Source: a virus. From it: a stretch of DNA of 47,942 nt. Location: the IMG/VR virus record IMGVR_UViG_3300028025_002290, positions 1 to 47,942 of that record; one strand, given 5' to 3'. This document shows positions 16,583-24,161 of this stretch, in pieces. Within the stretch, counting starts at the first letter, position 1; every line of letters begins with the position of its first letter. Position numbers and translations under genes: made by a program. The notes under the pieces are model-generated. The model was not told the DNA's origin. It saw only the letters and a list, made by a program, of their open reading frames with translations, and ran no database searches.

Positions 16583-17235
16583 TGCCACAAGCAATGACCT
16601 TTACGTCGCTGCAGAACGACGTCCGCAGCTACCTTGAACGCGGAGCCTCGTCAGTCACTGACCCATTGGTCTTTGCGCAAATCCCAAGCCTGATCAACTT
16701 TGCTGAGCGACGCATCAGTCGAGACCTTAAGATTCAAGGCTTCCAGGTGGCGGTAGTCACAAACTTGCAGGCAGGTGTTGCGGTCCTTGCCAAGCCAGAC
16801 CGCTGGCGCGATACCATCTCGATGAACATTGGAACGGGGACTGGCAATAATACCAGGCAGCAACTTTTTACGCGCGGCTATGAGTATGTCAGAAGCTACT
16901 GGCCCGATGAGACGCAAGTTGACGAGCCCGTCTTCTATGCCGACTACAACTACACAAATTGGATTATTGCCCCCACACCGGATGCGGCTTACCCAATCGA
17001 GATCCTGTACTACGAATTGCCCGTCTTGTTGGACGAGAACACTCAGACCAACTGGCTTACCCAGTACGCTCCCAACTTGCTGCTTTACGCTACCTTGTTG
17101 GAAGCTACTCCATTCCTGAAGAACGACGAACGCATCCCAGTCTGGCAAAGCATGTACGCATCAGCAGCACAAGCGCTGCAAGGTGAGGACATGAGCAAGG
17201 TCCTTGACCGCGGTGCAGTAAGAAACGAGGCCTAA
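16582..17235 (+). CDS. SU10-type phage adaptor (head-tail connector) protein
   Basis: The 217-residue protein resembles the adaptor family of podoviruses such as SU10. It has an N-terminal helix (FTSLQNDVRSYLERG), PSLINFAERRISRDLKIQGF, a beta core with VLAKPDRWRDTISMNIGTG, GYEYVRSYWPDETQ, PVFYADYNYTNWIIAPTPDA and YPIEILYYELPVLL, and C-terminal helices (NLLLYATLLEATPFLKNDER). It would form a ring under the portal. ATG 16582 overlaps the endolysin stop and follows AGAGGAACG. With the gp4-like protein at 7588 the genome encodes two connector proteins, separated by fibre and lysis genes. Confidence 0.7.
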   Translation: MPQAMTFTSLQNDVRSYLERGASSVTDPLVFAQIPSLINFAERRISRDLKIQGFQVAVVTNLQAGVAVLAKPDRWRDTISMNIGTGTGNNTRQQLFTRGYEYVRSYWPDETQVDEPVFYADYNYTNWIIAPTPDAAYPIEILYYELPVLLDENTQTNWLTQYAPNLLLYATLLEATPFLKNDERIPVWQSMYASAAQALQGEDMSKVLDRGAVRNEA

Positions 17236-17236
17236 T

Positions 17237-18427
17237 ATGACCGTCTACACCAACATCTTCGGTGGAAGCAACATCTCTCCAGCAGAGATCAGCTACGCCG
17301 CAGTCAGCTTAACTGCTAACACCACCTACGACTGGGCCCTGGAGACTGCGCCATCTACTGATCTGATTGCCGGTATCATGGATGTCACGGCCACCTCAGG
17401 TCCTTGGAGCCTGACCTTGCCAAGCGCCCTGGAAGCTTCTACTGGCCAGACTATCCTGTTCAACAACGTTGGGTCAAATTCCTTCATCATCAGGAACAAC
17501 AGTGGCACGCAAATTGCAGCTCCCACTGCCGGCCAAGTCTGGCAGATTTACCTGACCGACAACACCACGGCCGGTGGTACTTGGCTTGCATTCCAGTATG
17601 GCGCGGCAGTATCAACGGCAAATGCCGCTTCTTTGGCAGGAACCGGCCTGATTGCAATTGGCTCACTCTTGTCCTTGGCCATGCCTGTCACGTTTTTTGG
17701 AAGCAACTTTACAGCTGACACAGACAGTAGAGCCAGGACGTATATCTGGAATGGAGGAGCTGGAACTCTTACCATGTCTACTGCCGGCACTCTCGGCAAT
17801 AACTGGTTCATTCAGCTTCGCAATGAAGGTACAGGTGCTCTTGTAGTTGATCCTCCTGGTGCTCAAACAATCAACGGATCTTCTACCCTGACCTTCCAAC
17901 CAGGCGACTCTGCCATCATCTTTACAGACGGCAACAACTTCTATACACTTGGCTACGGCCAATCTCCCGTCTTTGCGTTTGACTATACGTCAATCGGCGT
18001 GGCCGGAACAGGCAACTACACCTTGTCTGGCAGCGAGCTAAACCGCATCGCCTACAACTTCACCGGCGTCTTGACTGGCAACCGCAACATTATCGTGCCG
18101 CAGACCGTTCAGCAATACTGGGTGGCCAACAATACAACGGGCCCTTACACGCTAACTGTCAAGACCTCAATTGCAGCAGGATATACGGTTAACCAAGGCT
18201 CGCGGGCCATCTTGTATTCTGACGGTACTAACGTAGTAGCCGCAGATACTGGCGGCGTGGCTGTTCCTATCAGCGTCTCTGACGGTGGTACTGGAGCCAC
18301 TACGGCAGGAAACGCCTTGATTAACCTAGGTGGAACGGCAACGGGTATTGCCCTATTCACGGCCGCTTCTCAGGCAGCTGCCCAATCGGCCATCGGTCTT
18401 GATCCAATTCAAGGCGGAACATACTGA
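17237..18427 (+). CDS. Fibre-like virion protein
   Basis: The 396-residue product is beta-rich and poor in charged residues. It has Ser/Thr/Asn-rich strands such as ILFNNVGSNSFIIRNNSGTQ and NWFIQLRNEGTGALVVDPPG, repeated turns of the 'IIFTDGNNFYTLG' and 'ILYSDGTNVVAAD' type, and a C-terminal ISVSDGGTGATTAGNALINL motif typical of fibre proteins. It may be a tail or connector-associated fibre. The next gene's ATG overlaps its TGA by one base. It lies between adaptor and nozzle genes, so it is probably attached to the tail. Confidence 0.65.
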   Translation: MTVYTNIFGGSNISPAEISYAAVSLTANTTYDWALETAPSTDLIAGIMDVTATSGPWSLTLPSALEASTGQTILFNNVGSNSFIIRNNSGTQIAAPTAGQVWQIYLTDNTTAGGTWLAFQYGAAVSTANAASLAGTGLIAIGSLLSLAMPVTFFGSNFTADTDSRARTYIWNGGAGTLTMSTAGTLGNNWFIQLRNEGTGALVVDPPGAQTINGSSTLTFQPGDSAIIFTDGNNFYTLGYGQSPVFAFDYTSIGVAGTGNYTLSGSELNRIAYNFTGVLTGNRNIIVPQTVQQYWVANNTTGPYTLTVKTSIAAGYTVNQGSRAILYSDGTNVVAADTGGVAVPISVSDGGTGATTAGNALINLGGTATGIALFTAASQAAAQSAIGLDPIQGGTY

Positions 18428-20073
18428 TGGCAACAACCCCCGTCGTCCTGAAGTCTCTACCTGGCATCAAGCGCGATGGCACCAGGTATGAGGGTGACTA
18501 CCACGTCGACGGCCAATGGGTACGTTGGCAACGCGGACTTCCTCGTAAGGTTGGTGGCTACACAGTCATCAACCGTTACTTGACAGAGATCAGCCGAGGA
18601 GTAAAAACGTTCACAGAGAATGGCTTGACATATTTCCATTCCGGCAGTGCAAGCTTCGTTGAGCGCTTTACCGTTGACGCCAGCGGCAACACAAGCCTGA
18701 TCACGGACCGCACGCCAATCACTTATAACGACAACGACGATAACCTCTGGCAGTTTGACGTGATCTACGATACCCAGTCAATCCCGGCGGCCAACATGAT
18801 CGTGGCTCAAGTGGCACCAAATGCAGGCTGCCTTTGCAACACTGCCGGTGGCCAGTTGTTTATTGGCTCGATGACCGGAACGGACCCCTTGACCGAGGTC
18901 ACAACATTTCCTGCAGGCGTAAGCGTCACGGGCGGCGTAGTTTCCTTGCACCCCTACCTGATGTATTTTGGCAATGACGGTGTCGTTGGATGGTCAGTGG
19001 CAGGAGCCCCAACAGACTTGACTGGATCTGGTTCAGGCAATGCTCGCGTAGCTGGTCAAAAGATTGTCAAGGCTTTGGCACTTCGAGGCGGTCCAGGTAA
19101 CGCTCCGGCAGGTCTCTTTTGGAGTGCGGATGCAGTCATACGCGCTTCTTTTGTAGGAGGCGCTGAGATCTTCCAGTTTGACACGATCAGCCCTTATTCC
19201 AGCATCTTGTCTGCTGGCTCAGTCATCGAGTATGACGGCATCTACTACTGGTTAGGTACCGACCGCATGCTGATGTTTAACGGCGTGATTCGAGAGATCC
19301 CTAACAACCTGAACATCAACTACTTTTATGACGGTCTAAACAGAGCCGCTGCCCAACGCGTTTGGGCATATAAGGTTCCCAGATATGGCGAGATCTGGTG
19401 GTGTTATCCACGGGGCGATGCAACTGAATGCACCCATGCCATCATCTACAACGTTCGTGAGAACACTTGGTATGACACTGAGTTGCCCAATGGAGGCAGG
19501 ACAGCTGGCGAATGGTCACCTATTTACGCAGCCCCATTACTGTGCGGTCTAGAAACATCAACCTTTGTGCCAAACAACCGGGTCACAGAGGCCGGAGATC
19601 TTCGCATCACTCAAGACGAAGACCAACGGGTCACCGTTCCTGAGGAAGGCTATAAGGTCTGGCAGCACGAGCATGACGTCAACGAGATTGATGGCCAATT
19701 CATCACGGCTGTCCCTTCCTACTTTGAGACGGCTGACATGAGCATGCTGGTTCCTTCAGGCGGATCTAAGAACAAGTGGATCCGGGTTGAAGCCATTGAG
19801 CCCGACTTTGTGCAGTCTGAAAACATGACGGTTCAATTGACCGGACGCGCCAATGCCAAGGCCCTAGAAGTCCAAGGCCCTGAACGTACCATCTTTGCAG
19901 AGCCAACTACTCCTTACGAACAAGTGGTCTGGTTCAAAGAAGAACGCCGCGAACTGCGGTTTAAGTTTACCTCAAACACCATCAACGGCGACTACCAAAT
20001 GGGCCAAGTTATTGCCCACGTAGGCGAGGCTGACGGCTCTATGCTCGGCGGTGTCGTAGGGGGTTCCACGTGA
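18427..20073 (+). CDS. Tail nozzle/hub-like protein (T7 gp12 / P22 gp10 position)
   Basis: This 548-residue beta-rich protein starts PVVLKSLPGIKRDGTRYEGD and includes VRWQRGLPRKVGGY, a propeller-like series of strands (LTYFHSGSASFVERF, LMYFGNDGVVGWSV, IYYWLGTDRMLMFNGVIREI, EIWWCYPRG, AIIYNVRENTWYDTELP) and a C-terminal FKEERRELRFKFTSNTINGD domain. This order is like podoviral nozzle or gp10-type hub proteins that extend the tail tube. It follows the adaptor and precedes the internal virion genes, the same order as T7 gp12 before gp13-16. Fold assignment is by pattern only. Confidence 0.6.
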   Translation: MATTPVVLKSLPGIKRDGTRYEGDYHVDGQWVRWQRGLPRKVGGYTVINRYLTEISRGVKTFTENGLTYFHSGSASFVERFTVDASGNTSLITDRTPITYNDNDDNLWQFDVIYDTQSIPAANMIVAQVAPNAGCLCNTAGGQLFIGSMTGTDPLTEVTTFPAGVSVTGGVVSLHPYLMYFGNDGVVGWSVAGAPTDLTGSGSGNARVAGQKIVKALALRGGPGNAPAGLFWSADAVIRASFVGGAEIFQFDTISPYSSILSAGSVIEYDGIYYWLGTDRMLMFNGVIREIPNNLNINYFYDGLNRAAAQRVWAYKVPRYGEIWWCYPRGDATECTHAIIYNVRENTWYDTELPNGGRTAGEWSPIYAAPLLCGLETSTFVPNNRVTEAGDLRITQDEDQRVTVPEEGYKVWQHEHDVNEIDGQFITAVPSYFETADMSMLVPSGGSKNKWIRVEAIEPDFVQSENMTVQLTGRANAKALEVQGPERTIFAEPTTPYEQVVWFKEERRELRFKFTSNTINGDYQMGQVIAHVGEADGSMLGGVVGGST

Positions 20074-20297
20074 TCACGCAACCTGCTATAATGGGCTTGC
20101 GCGATTGGGCGGATTGCATCGTTATGGATCTGTCAACCTATGGAGCACTCTCGAGACTAGACGACGAGGAAAAGTGGAAAGAATGGGCCCTACAGTTCTG
20201 CGTAATTTCAGGACTTAGCCAGAAAAACGTTCCTGACCCATTTGACTTTATTGACTGGCGTGAGTGGGCACAACGTTTTGTTGGAGTGGTAGACTGA
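20070..20297 (+). CDS. Small Trp-rich acidic protein, unknown
   Basis: The 75-residue frame starts with GTG 20070, overlapping the nozzle stop (GTGA), and ends overlapping the next ATG. It has many tryptophans and the pattern WKEWALQF..., then VPDPFDFIDWREWAQRFVGV. Similar 'DWREWAxRxVG' short proteins occur next to tail genes in other phages. It is probably co-translated with the nozzle and ACP genes; no function recognised. Confidence 0.65.
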   Translation: MITQPAIMGLRDWADCIVMDLSTYGALSRLDDEEKWKEWALQFCVISGLSQKNVPDPFDFIDWREWAQRFVGVVD

Positions 20298-20590
20298 TGA
20301 CAGATCAAGAATTTATACAGCTACTGAACGACGTAGCTAAGAAAGCTAGGCCATTCAGCAATAGTGGGGTCAAAGAGATTGACTCCATGGAGATGATTCT
20401 AAAGGATACCGGGCTTGACAGCCTTGACATGCTGATGTGCATAGTCTACCTCTGCGAGATCTACGACGTCGAGGACGAGAAGAGCAAAGAGATGCTTGGC
20501 GAGACACCGCAAGATCTTTTAAACTTCCTGAATGAATGGGGGCGTAGAAAGCCGGCTAACTACGAAGAAGCCAAGGGTTGGCTCGTATGA
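20297..20590 (+). CDS. Acyl carrier protein
   Basis: ATG 20297 overlaps the preceding TGA; an upstream in-frame start at 20264 would invade that gene. The 97-residue acidic protein has the ACP signature DTGLDSLDMLMCIVYLCEIY, with Ser42 in D-S-L as the expected 4'-phosphopantetheine site. It begins the recognition helix (LDMLMCIVYLCEIYDVEDE), and a final helix follows (ETPQDLLNFLNEWGRR). ACPs carry acyl chains as thioesters and would need a host phosphopantetheinyl transferase. A short C-terminal extension (KPANYEEAKGWLV) exceeds the usual 77-80 residues. Its stop overlaps the ketosynthase ATG, so the two are co-translated. It could serve lipid, polyketide-like or protein-acylation chemistry; the substrate is unknown. 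Confidence 0.85.
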   Translation: MTDQEFIQLLNDVAKKARPFSNSGVKEIDSMEMILKDTGLDSLDMLMCIVYLCEIYDVEDEKSKEMLGETPQDLLNFLNEWGRRKPANYEEAKGWLV

Positions 20591-21708
20591 GAATCTTCCT
20601 AACTGAAAGCAGAATAGCCTGCACGGAAGATACGACGCTCATTTCAGACCATACCTTCCCCCAAAAAGTACATCTGTTTCCTGAGACTTATAACCGGGTC
20701 AAGACCGGATTGATCAATCCAGCCCACAAAGTAGCTGAAAAGGTCTTAGATCCTGACCTGTTAAACCTGCTCAGAGATACCCAACCTGGCAAGACGGCCT
20801 TCATATTGGCCTCAGGAAACAGCAACTTTGCCAACGAAGGTGCCAAGCTTAGTCGTGAGACTGACTGGACCTACAACTACAAGATCCTGCCTCTGTCATT
20901 GACCCAGATCTATGCTGGACGTGTTGCCGCGCAGTGCGGAGAGATAGATCACACAGCCACTGATGCCACGGCCTGTACCTCTAGCCTCAAGGCCCTGATG
21001 GACGTGCAGACCCTGATCAAGTTTTACGGCTTTGACCGGGTCATTGTCCTGGCAGTTGAAGACCAGGTCAACAACATGACTCTTCAGTTCTTTGGAGAAG
21101 CTAAGGCAACCCTGACCGAAAGCATGGCCGAGACTCACCAGGTGGTCCCCAGTGCATTCGATTCAACCAACTTTGGGTTCTACATAGGCCAGGGCGCCGC
21201 GTTTGCCGTATTTGAGTCAGAAGAAGCCTTGACGCGTTCAGGGCTTACGCCAAGGGCTGAGCTTTTGTCGTCTTGGACAGCCACGGAAGTGGCAACAAAT
21301 GCCATCGGGCAACGTGAAGATGGACAGGGATTTAGACGAGCAATCGAGGGGGCCCTTGAACTTTGTCAAATTTCCCCAGAACAAATTAAAATCGTGAAAA
21401 CTCATGGCACTGGGACTAAGTCCAACAACGCGGCCGAAAAAGCTGCGCTTGAAAAGTGCCTGAGCGGTTTTGTAGCAACATCGTACAAGCAGCGAATCGG
21501 CCATACGATGGGAGCGAGCGGACTGTTAGAGACCCTCTTGCTGTTCAATGATTTAGAAAAGGGAACTGTCCCTGGGATCTTGAATCGAAGTGAGGAGGAT
21601 CATGTGTTCCTCTCAGAAGAGATTAAAGCTCCTGAAGGGATAGTGTTAAGCTTGAGTGCTGGCATGGGCAACGTGTTCAGTGCTGCGCTTTTCAACATGA
21701 GGATCTAA
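20587..21708 (+). CDS. Beta-ketoacyl-ACP synthase (KAS I/II-like)
   Basis: ATG 20587 overlaps the ACP stop (ATGA); the TTG at 20578 is less likely. The 373-residue protein carries the full Cys-His-His set of condensing enzymes: Cys130 in TDATACTSSLKALMD, His273 in KTHGTGTKSN, and His306 in KQRIGHTMGASG with the conserved Lys301. KAS I/II enzymes join malonyl-ACP to an acyl chain with loss of CO2; His-His rather than His-Asn separates it from KAS III. The N-terminus is shorter than FabF (about 410 residues). The C-terminal gating loop reads SAGMGNVFSAAL instead of the usual GFGGTNAAL type, so chain selection may differ. No reductase or dehydratase lies nearby; later steps, if any, would use host enzymes. 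Confidence 0.9.
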   Translation: MRIFLTESRIACTEDTTLISDHTFPQKVHLFPETYNRVKTGLINPAHKVAEKVLDPDLLNLLRDTQPGKTAFILASGNSNFANEGAKLSRETDWTYNYKILPLSLTQIYAGRVAAQCGEIDHTATDATACTSSLKALMDVQTLIKFYGFDRVIVLAVEDQVNNMTLQFFGEAKATLTESMAETHQVVPSAFDSTNFGFYIGQGAAFAVFESEEALTRSGLTPRAELLSSWTATEVATNAIGQREDGQGFRRAIEGALELCQISPEQIKIVKTHGTGTKSNNAAEKAALEKCLSGFVATSYKQRIGHTMGASGLLETLLLFNDLEKGTVPGILNRSEEDHVFLSEEIKAPEGIVLSLSAGMGNVFSAALFNMRI

Positions 21709-21710
21709 TT

Positions 21711-22166
21711 ATGCCACTCGTAGACAGCCGACAACAAATGCTAGAACTTGGCGAGCTACTTAAGGTAGCGGCTGAGAACACACAATCAGAATATCCGATG
21801 GAATTCGTGTATGCTGCCTTCGTCAAAGAAGTGCAGATGCCTGATAGCAAGTTCTATCGATATGGCAACACGGTCTACGTCGTGCATGGATCGCCAAAGA
21901 ATCCTAGCAAGGGCACATTTAGAGCACTAAATGCAGACACAGCTCCTAATTTTATGGCTTCTGGATTTGCCTTTGTAGTTGACGCCTACAAAAACGGCTT
22001 TGACACCTTAGTCACCCAGTTCAGAGATCAAAGTTTATTGAACATCTTTAGAAACGTAGCTAAAAATCCTCCTAACCCTGGTATGGGCTACAACGTGCAA
22101 ATGCTTGCCAACGGCGAATACCAAGTTGCTTTGCAACTCGGACAGAAAAGACAAGGAGCACAATAA
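21711..22166 (+). CDS. GNAT-like protein in the T7 gp13 position
   Basis: The 151-residue protein reads as a small alpha/beta fold: an N-terminal helix (RQQMLELGELLKVAAEN), GNTVYVVHGSPKNPSKGTFR, RALNADTAPNFMASGFAFVV (long helix), then a beta-helix-beta end (FDTLVTQFRDQSLLNIFRNV, MGYNVQMLANGEYQVALQLG). This order of elements resembles the C-terminal half of GNAT acyltransferases. The gene sits where T7-like phages encode gp13, a GNAT-like virion protein. No acetyl-CoA loop (Q/RxxGxG/A) is obvious, so it may be non-catalytic or use another donor. Its TAA overlaps the next ATG. Alternative: simply a conserved virion assembly protein. Confidence 0.5.
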   Translation: MPLVDSRQQMLELGELLKVAAENTQSEYPMEFVYAAFVKEVQMPDSKFYRYGNTVYVVHGSPKNPSKGTFRALNADTAPNFMASGFAFVVDAYKNGFDTLVTQFRDQSLLNIFRNVAKNPPNPGMGYNVQMLANGEYQVALQLGQKRQGAQ

Positions 22167-24160
22167 TGGGTGCAGTAGCAAGTTTTGTTGAAGACGTTGT
22201 CGGCGGCGTTGTTGAAGCCGTTGGTGACGTTGTTGAAAGCGTTGGGGACGTAGTCTCTGACGTTGGCGAGGCGATTGACACGTATGTCATTCAACCTATC
22301 ATGGAAGATCCGCTTACGGCGATTGCGACGGTGGCTGCCGCAGCTTATCTAGGGCCGGCAGCCGCTTCTTATTTTGGAACGTCGGCCGCTGTTGGCACAG
22401 GTATAGCGGCAGGTCTAGGCAATACAGCAGCAGGTCTTGTTCAAGGTGAAGACTTTGACGAAGCCATCAAAGGTGGCGCAATGGCTGGCTTGACGGCCGG
22501 TGTCACTCAAGCGGCCTTTGGTCCTAGTGCAGCCGGTGAAGGTCCCATGGGCCCACCTGCTCCTGCAGGCTTAGGTGAAAACTTCGTTGGTCCTCCAATG
22601 GAGAGTGGTTCTTATTTCACAGAGCCCTTGGCTACGTCAACTCCTGTTATTCCTCAGTCGACTATGTCACCGACTGAACTTCCTCCTCTAGAATCAGCTG
22701 CGCCGGCACCAGCGCCTAGTCCACTGCAAACAGCGCAGCCTGCTCCAGTGGCAATGCCTGATGTTGCACCTCCTATATCGCCCTTGTCAGTAGACTATTC
22801 GGTGCCCAAGATTGACTTGACGTCAGGTCTCAAGCCAAATACTATGGGGCTTGACGGCGGCGCGTTTACGCCTGCAAATTCTTTCGACATCTACGGCGAA
22901 CCTAGCTACGACTTGTTTGGTGCCCCTGGCGGAACATCAGGACCTGGAATGCAGATTCCAGATTCACCTTACCTAAGCAGAATGGGTGGGGGTCAAGGAC
23001 TGACGGCTAATGTTTCGGGCATGGATCAGTTTACCTACGGACCTGGTTCAGGTACTGATTACATGGGTTCTCCATGGGAAGGCACTGCTGACACATGGGG
23101 AAGAAACCCAGATGGTAGTTTTAGGGCTGGCGATCAGTATGGAACTGCAGAACCAGGAGGTACTTTAAGCTCAAAAGGCTTTACTCCTGATCAACCCACT
23201 ATCCCCTACGGCAGCGAAAACATCGGTGAGATGAGTACTTGGGACAAGTTTACGAGCGGTGACCTTATGGGAACCGCCAAAGACCTTGGCACAGATGCTT
23301 GGGACTATGCTAAGAATAATAAATTGACGACTGCGGCGGGCCTCCTGGCTGCAGACCAGTTATTAAACCCTACTAAGCCTCCAGAGCCGCCAAGACCATC
23401 CGGCGGCAACACTCGTGACAAGTCCTTTGACAAGGGTCTTGACTTGTACGCCTACCTGCGAGACCGCCAACAATACCAAGGCGACTTGACAAGGTATGGT
23501 CAAGCTGGTCAAGGTGGTGAGCAAAACTTCTTTGCAAACGAACGCTTTGTGCCAATTCCTATTGGCGCCAAGATGGGCGGCTTGATCCAGATGAAGCACT
23601 TTGCGCAAGGCGGTCAGATGCAAGGAGCTGGTCAGATGGATCCTCGTCGCGCCCAGATGATGGCGGCAATGGCTCAACAGCGCCCTGCTGGCATGGGAGG
23701 TCCTCAGACTGGACGACCAATGCCTCCTCAAGGCGGACGTCCTCAGATGATGCCCCCTCAGGGTGGTCCTCAAGGTGGTCTCCAACAAGGCATGCAGCCA
23801 CAACAAGGACAACGTCCTCCAATGCCCCAGCGTCCTCGTGACCCTAAGATGGCCTATTACCAATATGGCAATCCTCCACCACAAGCGAAAGCTATGGGGG
23901 GTCTCAGCCAGGTGCACAGCATGAAGATTGGCGGCGGTGCAGACGGTCGTTCAGACGATGTCAACGCTGTCTTGTCAGATGGTGAATACGTGATGGATGC
24001 CGAGACCGTGGCAATGCTTGGAAATGGATCGTCTAAGGCAGGGGCCGCCCAGCTTGACCAGATGAGGGCTAACTTGCGCAAGCAAAAAGGACAAGCCCTG
24101 TCACGCGGCAAGATCAGCCCAAATGCTAAGAGCCCACTGTCATACTTGAAGGGAGCCTAA
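22166..24160 (+). CDS. Internal virion/ejection-type protein, 664 residues
   Basis: The N-terminus (VASFVEDVVGGVVEAVGDVV, to about residue 40) is an amphipathic helix with VGDVVE repeats. A hydrophobic Ala/Gly region follows (about 48-100). The middle is Pro/Gly/Ser-rich, and residues about 490-575 are Gln/Pro/Met/Gly-rich (RPMPPQGGRPQMMPPQGG). The C-terminus contains HFAQGGQMQ, MKIGGGADGRSDDV, then VLSDGEYVMDAETVAMLGNG, a segment common at the ends of phage tail or internal proteins. Position after the nozzle and gp13-like genes matches T7 gp14. It probably inserts in the host membrane during DNA ejection. AAGGAGCACAATA precedes the ATG. Confidence 0.6.
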   Translation: MGAVASFVEDVVGGVVEAVGDVVESVGDVVSDVGEAIDTYVIQPIMEDPLTAIATVAAAAYLGPAAASYFGTSAAVGTGIAAGLGNTAAGLVQGEDFDEAIKGGAMAGLTAGVTQAAFGPSAAGEGPMGPPAPAGLGENFVGPPMESGSYFTEPLATSTPVIPQSTMSPTELPPLESAAPAPAPSPLQTAQPAPVAMPDVAPPISPLSVDYSVPKIDLTSGLKPNTMGLDGGAFTPANSFDIYGEPSYDLFGAPGGTSGPGMQIPDSPYLSRMGGGQGLTANVSGMDQFTYGPGSGTDYMGSPWEGTADTWGRNPDGSFRAGDQYGTAEPGGTLSSKGFTPDQPTIPYGSENIGEMSTWDKFTSGDLMGTAKDLGTDAWDYAKNNKLTTAAGLLAADQLLNPTKPPEPPRPSGGNTRDKSFDKGLDLYAYLRDRQQYQGDLTRYGQAGQGGEQNFFANERFVPIPIGAKMGGLIQMKHFAQGGQMQGAGQMDPRRAQMMAAMAQQRPAGMGGPQTGRPMPPQGGRPQMMPPQGGPQGGLQQGMQPQQGQRPPMPQRPRDPKMAYYQYGNPPPQAKAMGGLSQVHSMKIGGGADGRSDDVNAVLSDGEYVMDAETVAMLGNGSSKAGAAQLDQMRANLRKQKGQALSRGKISPNAKSPLSYLKGA

Positions 24161-24161
24161 T

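Noticed and set aside
23363-23917. 184-residue minus-strand open frame
   Set aside because: It lies opposite the Gln/Pro-rich part of the 664-residue virion protein; biased composition removes stops on the other strand, giving Leu/His-rich artefact protein, with no ribosome site.
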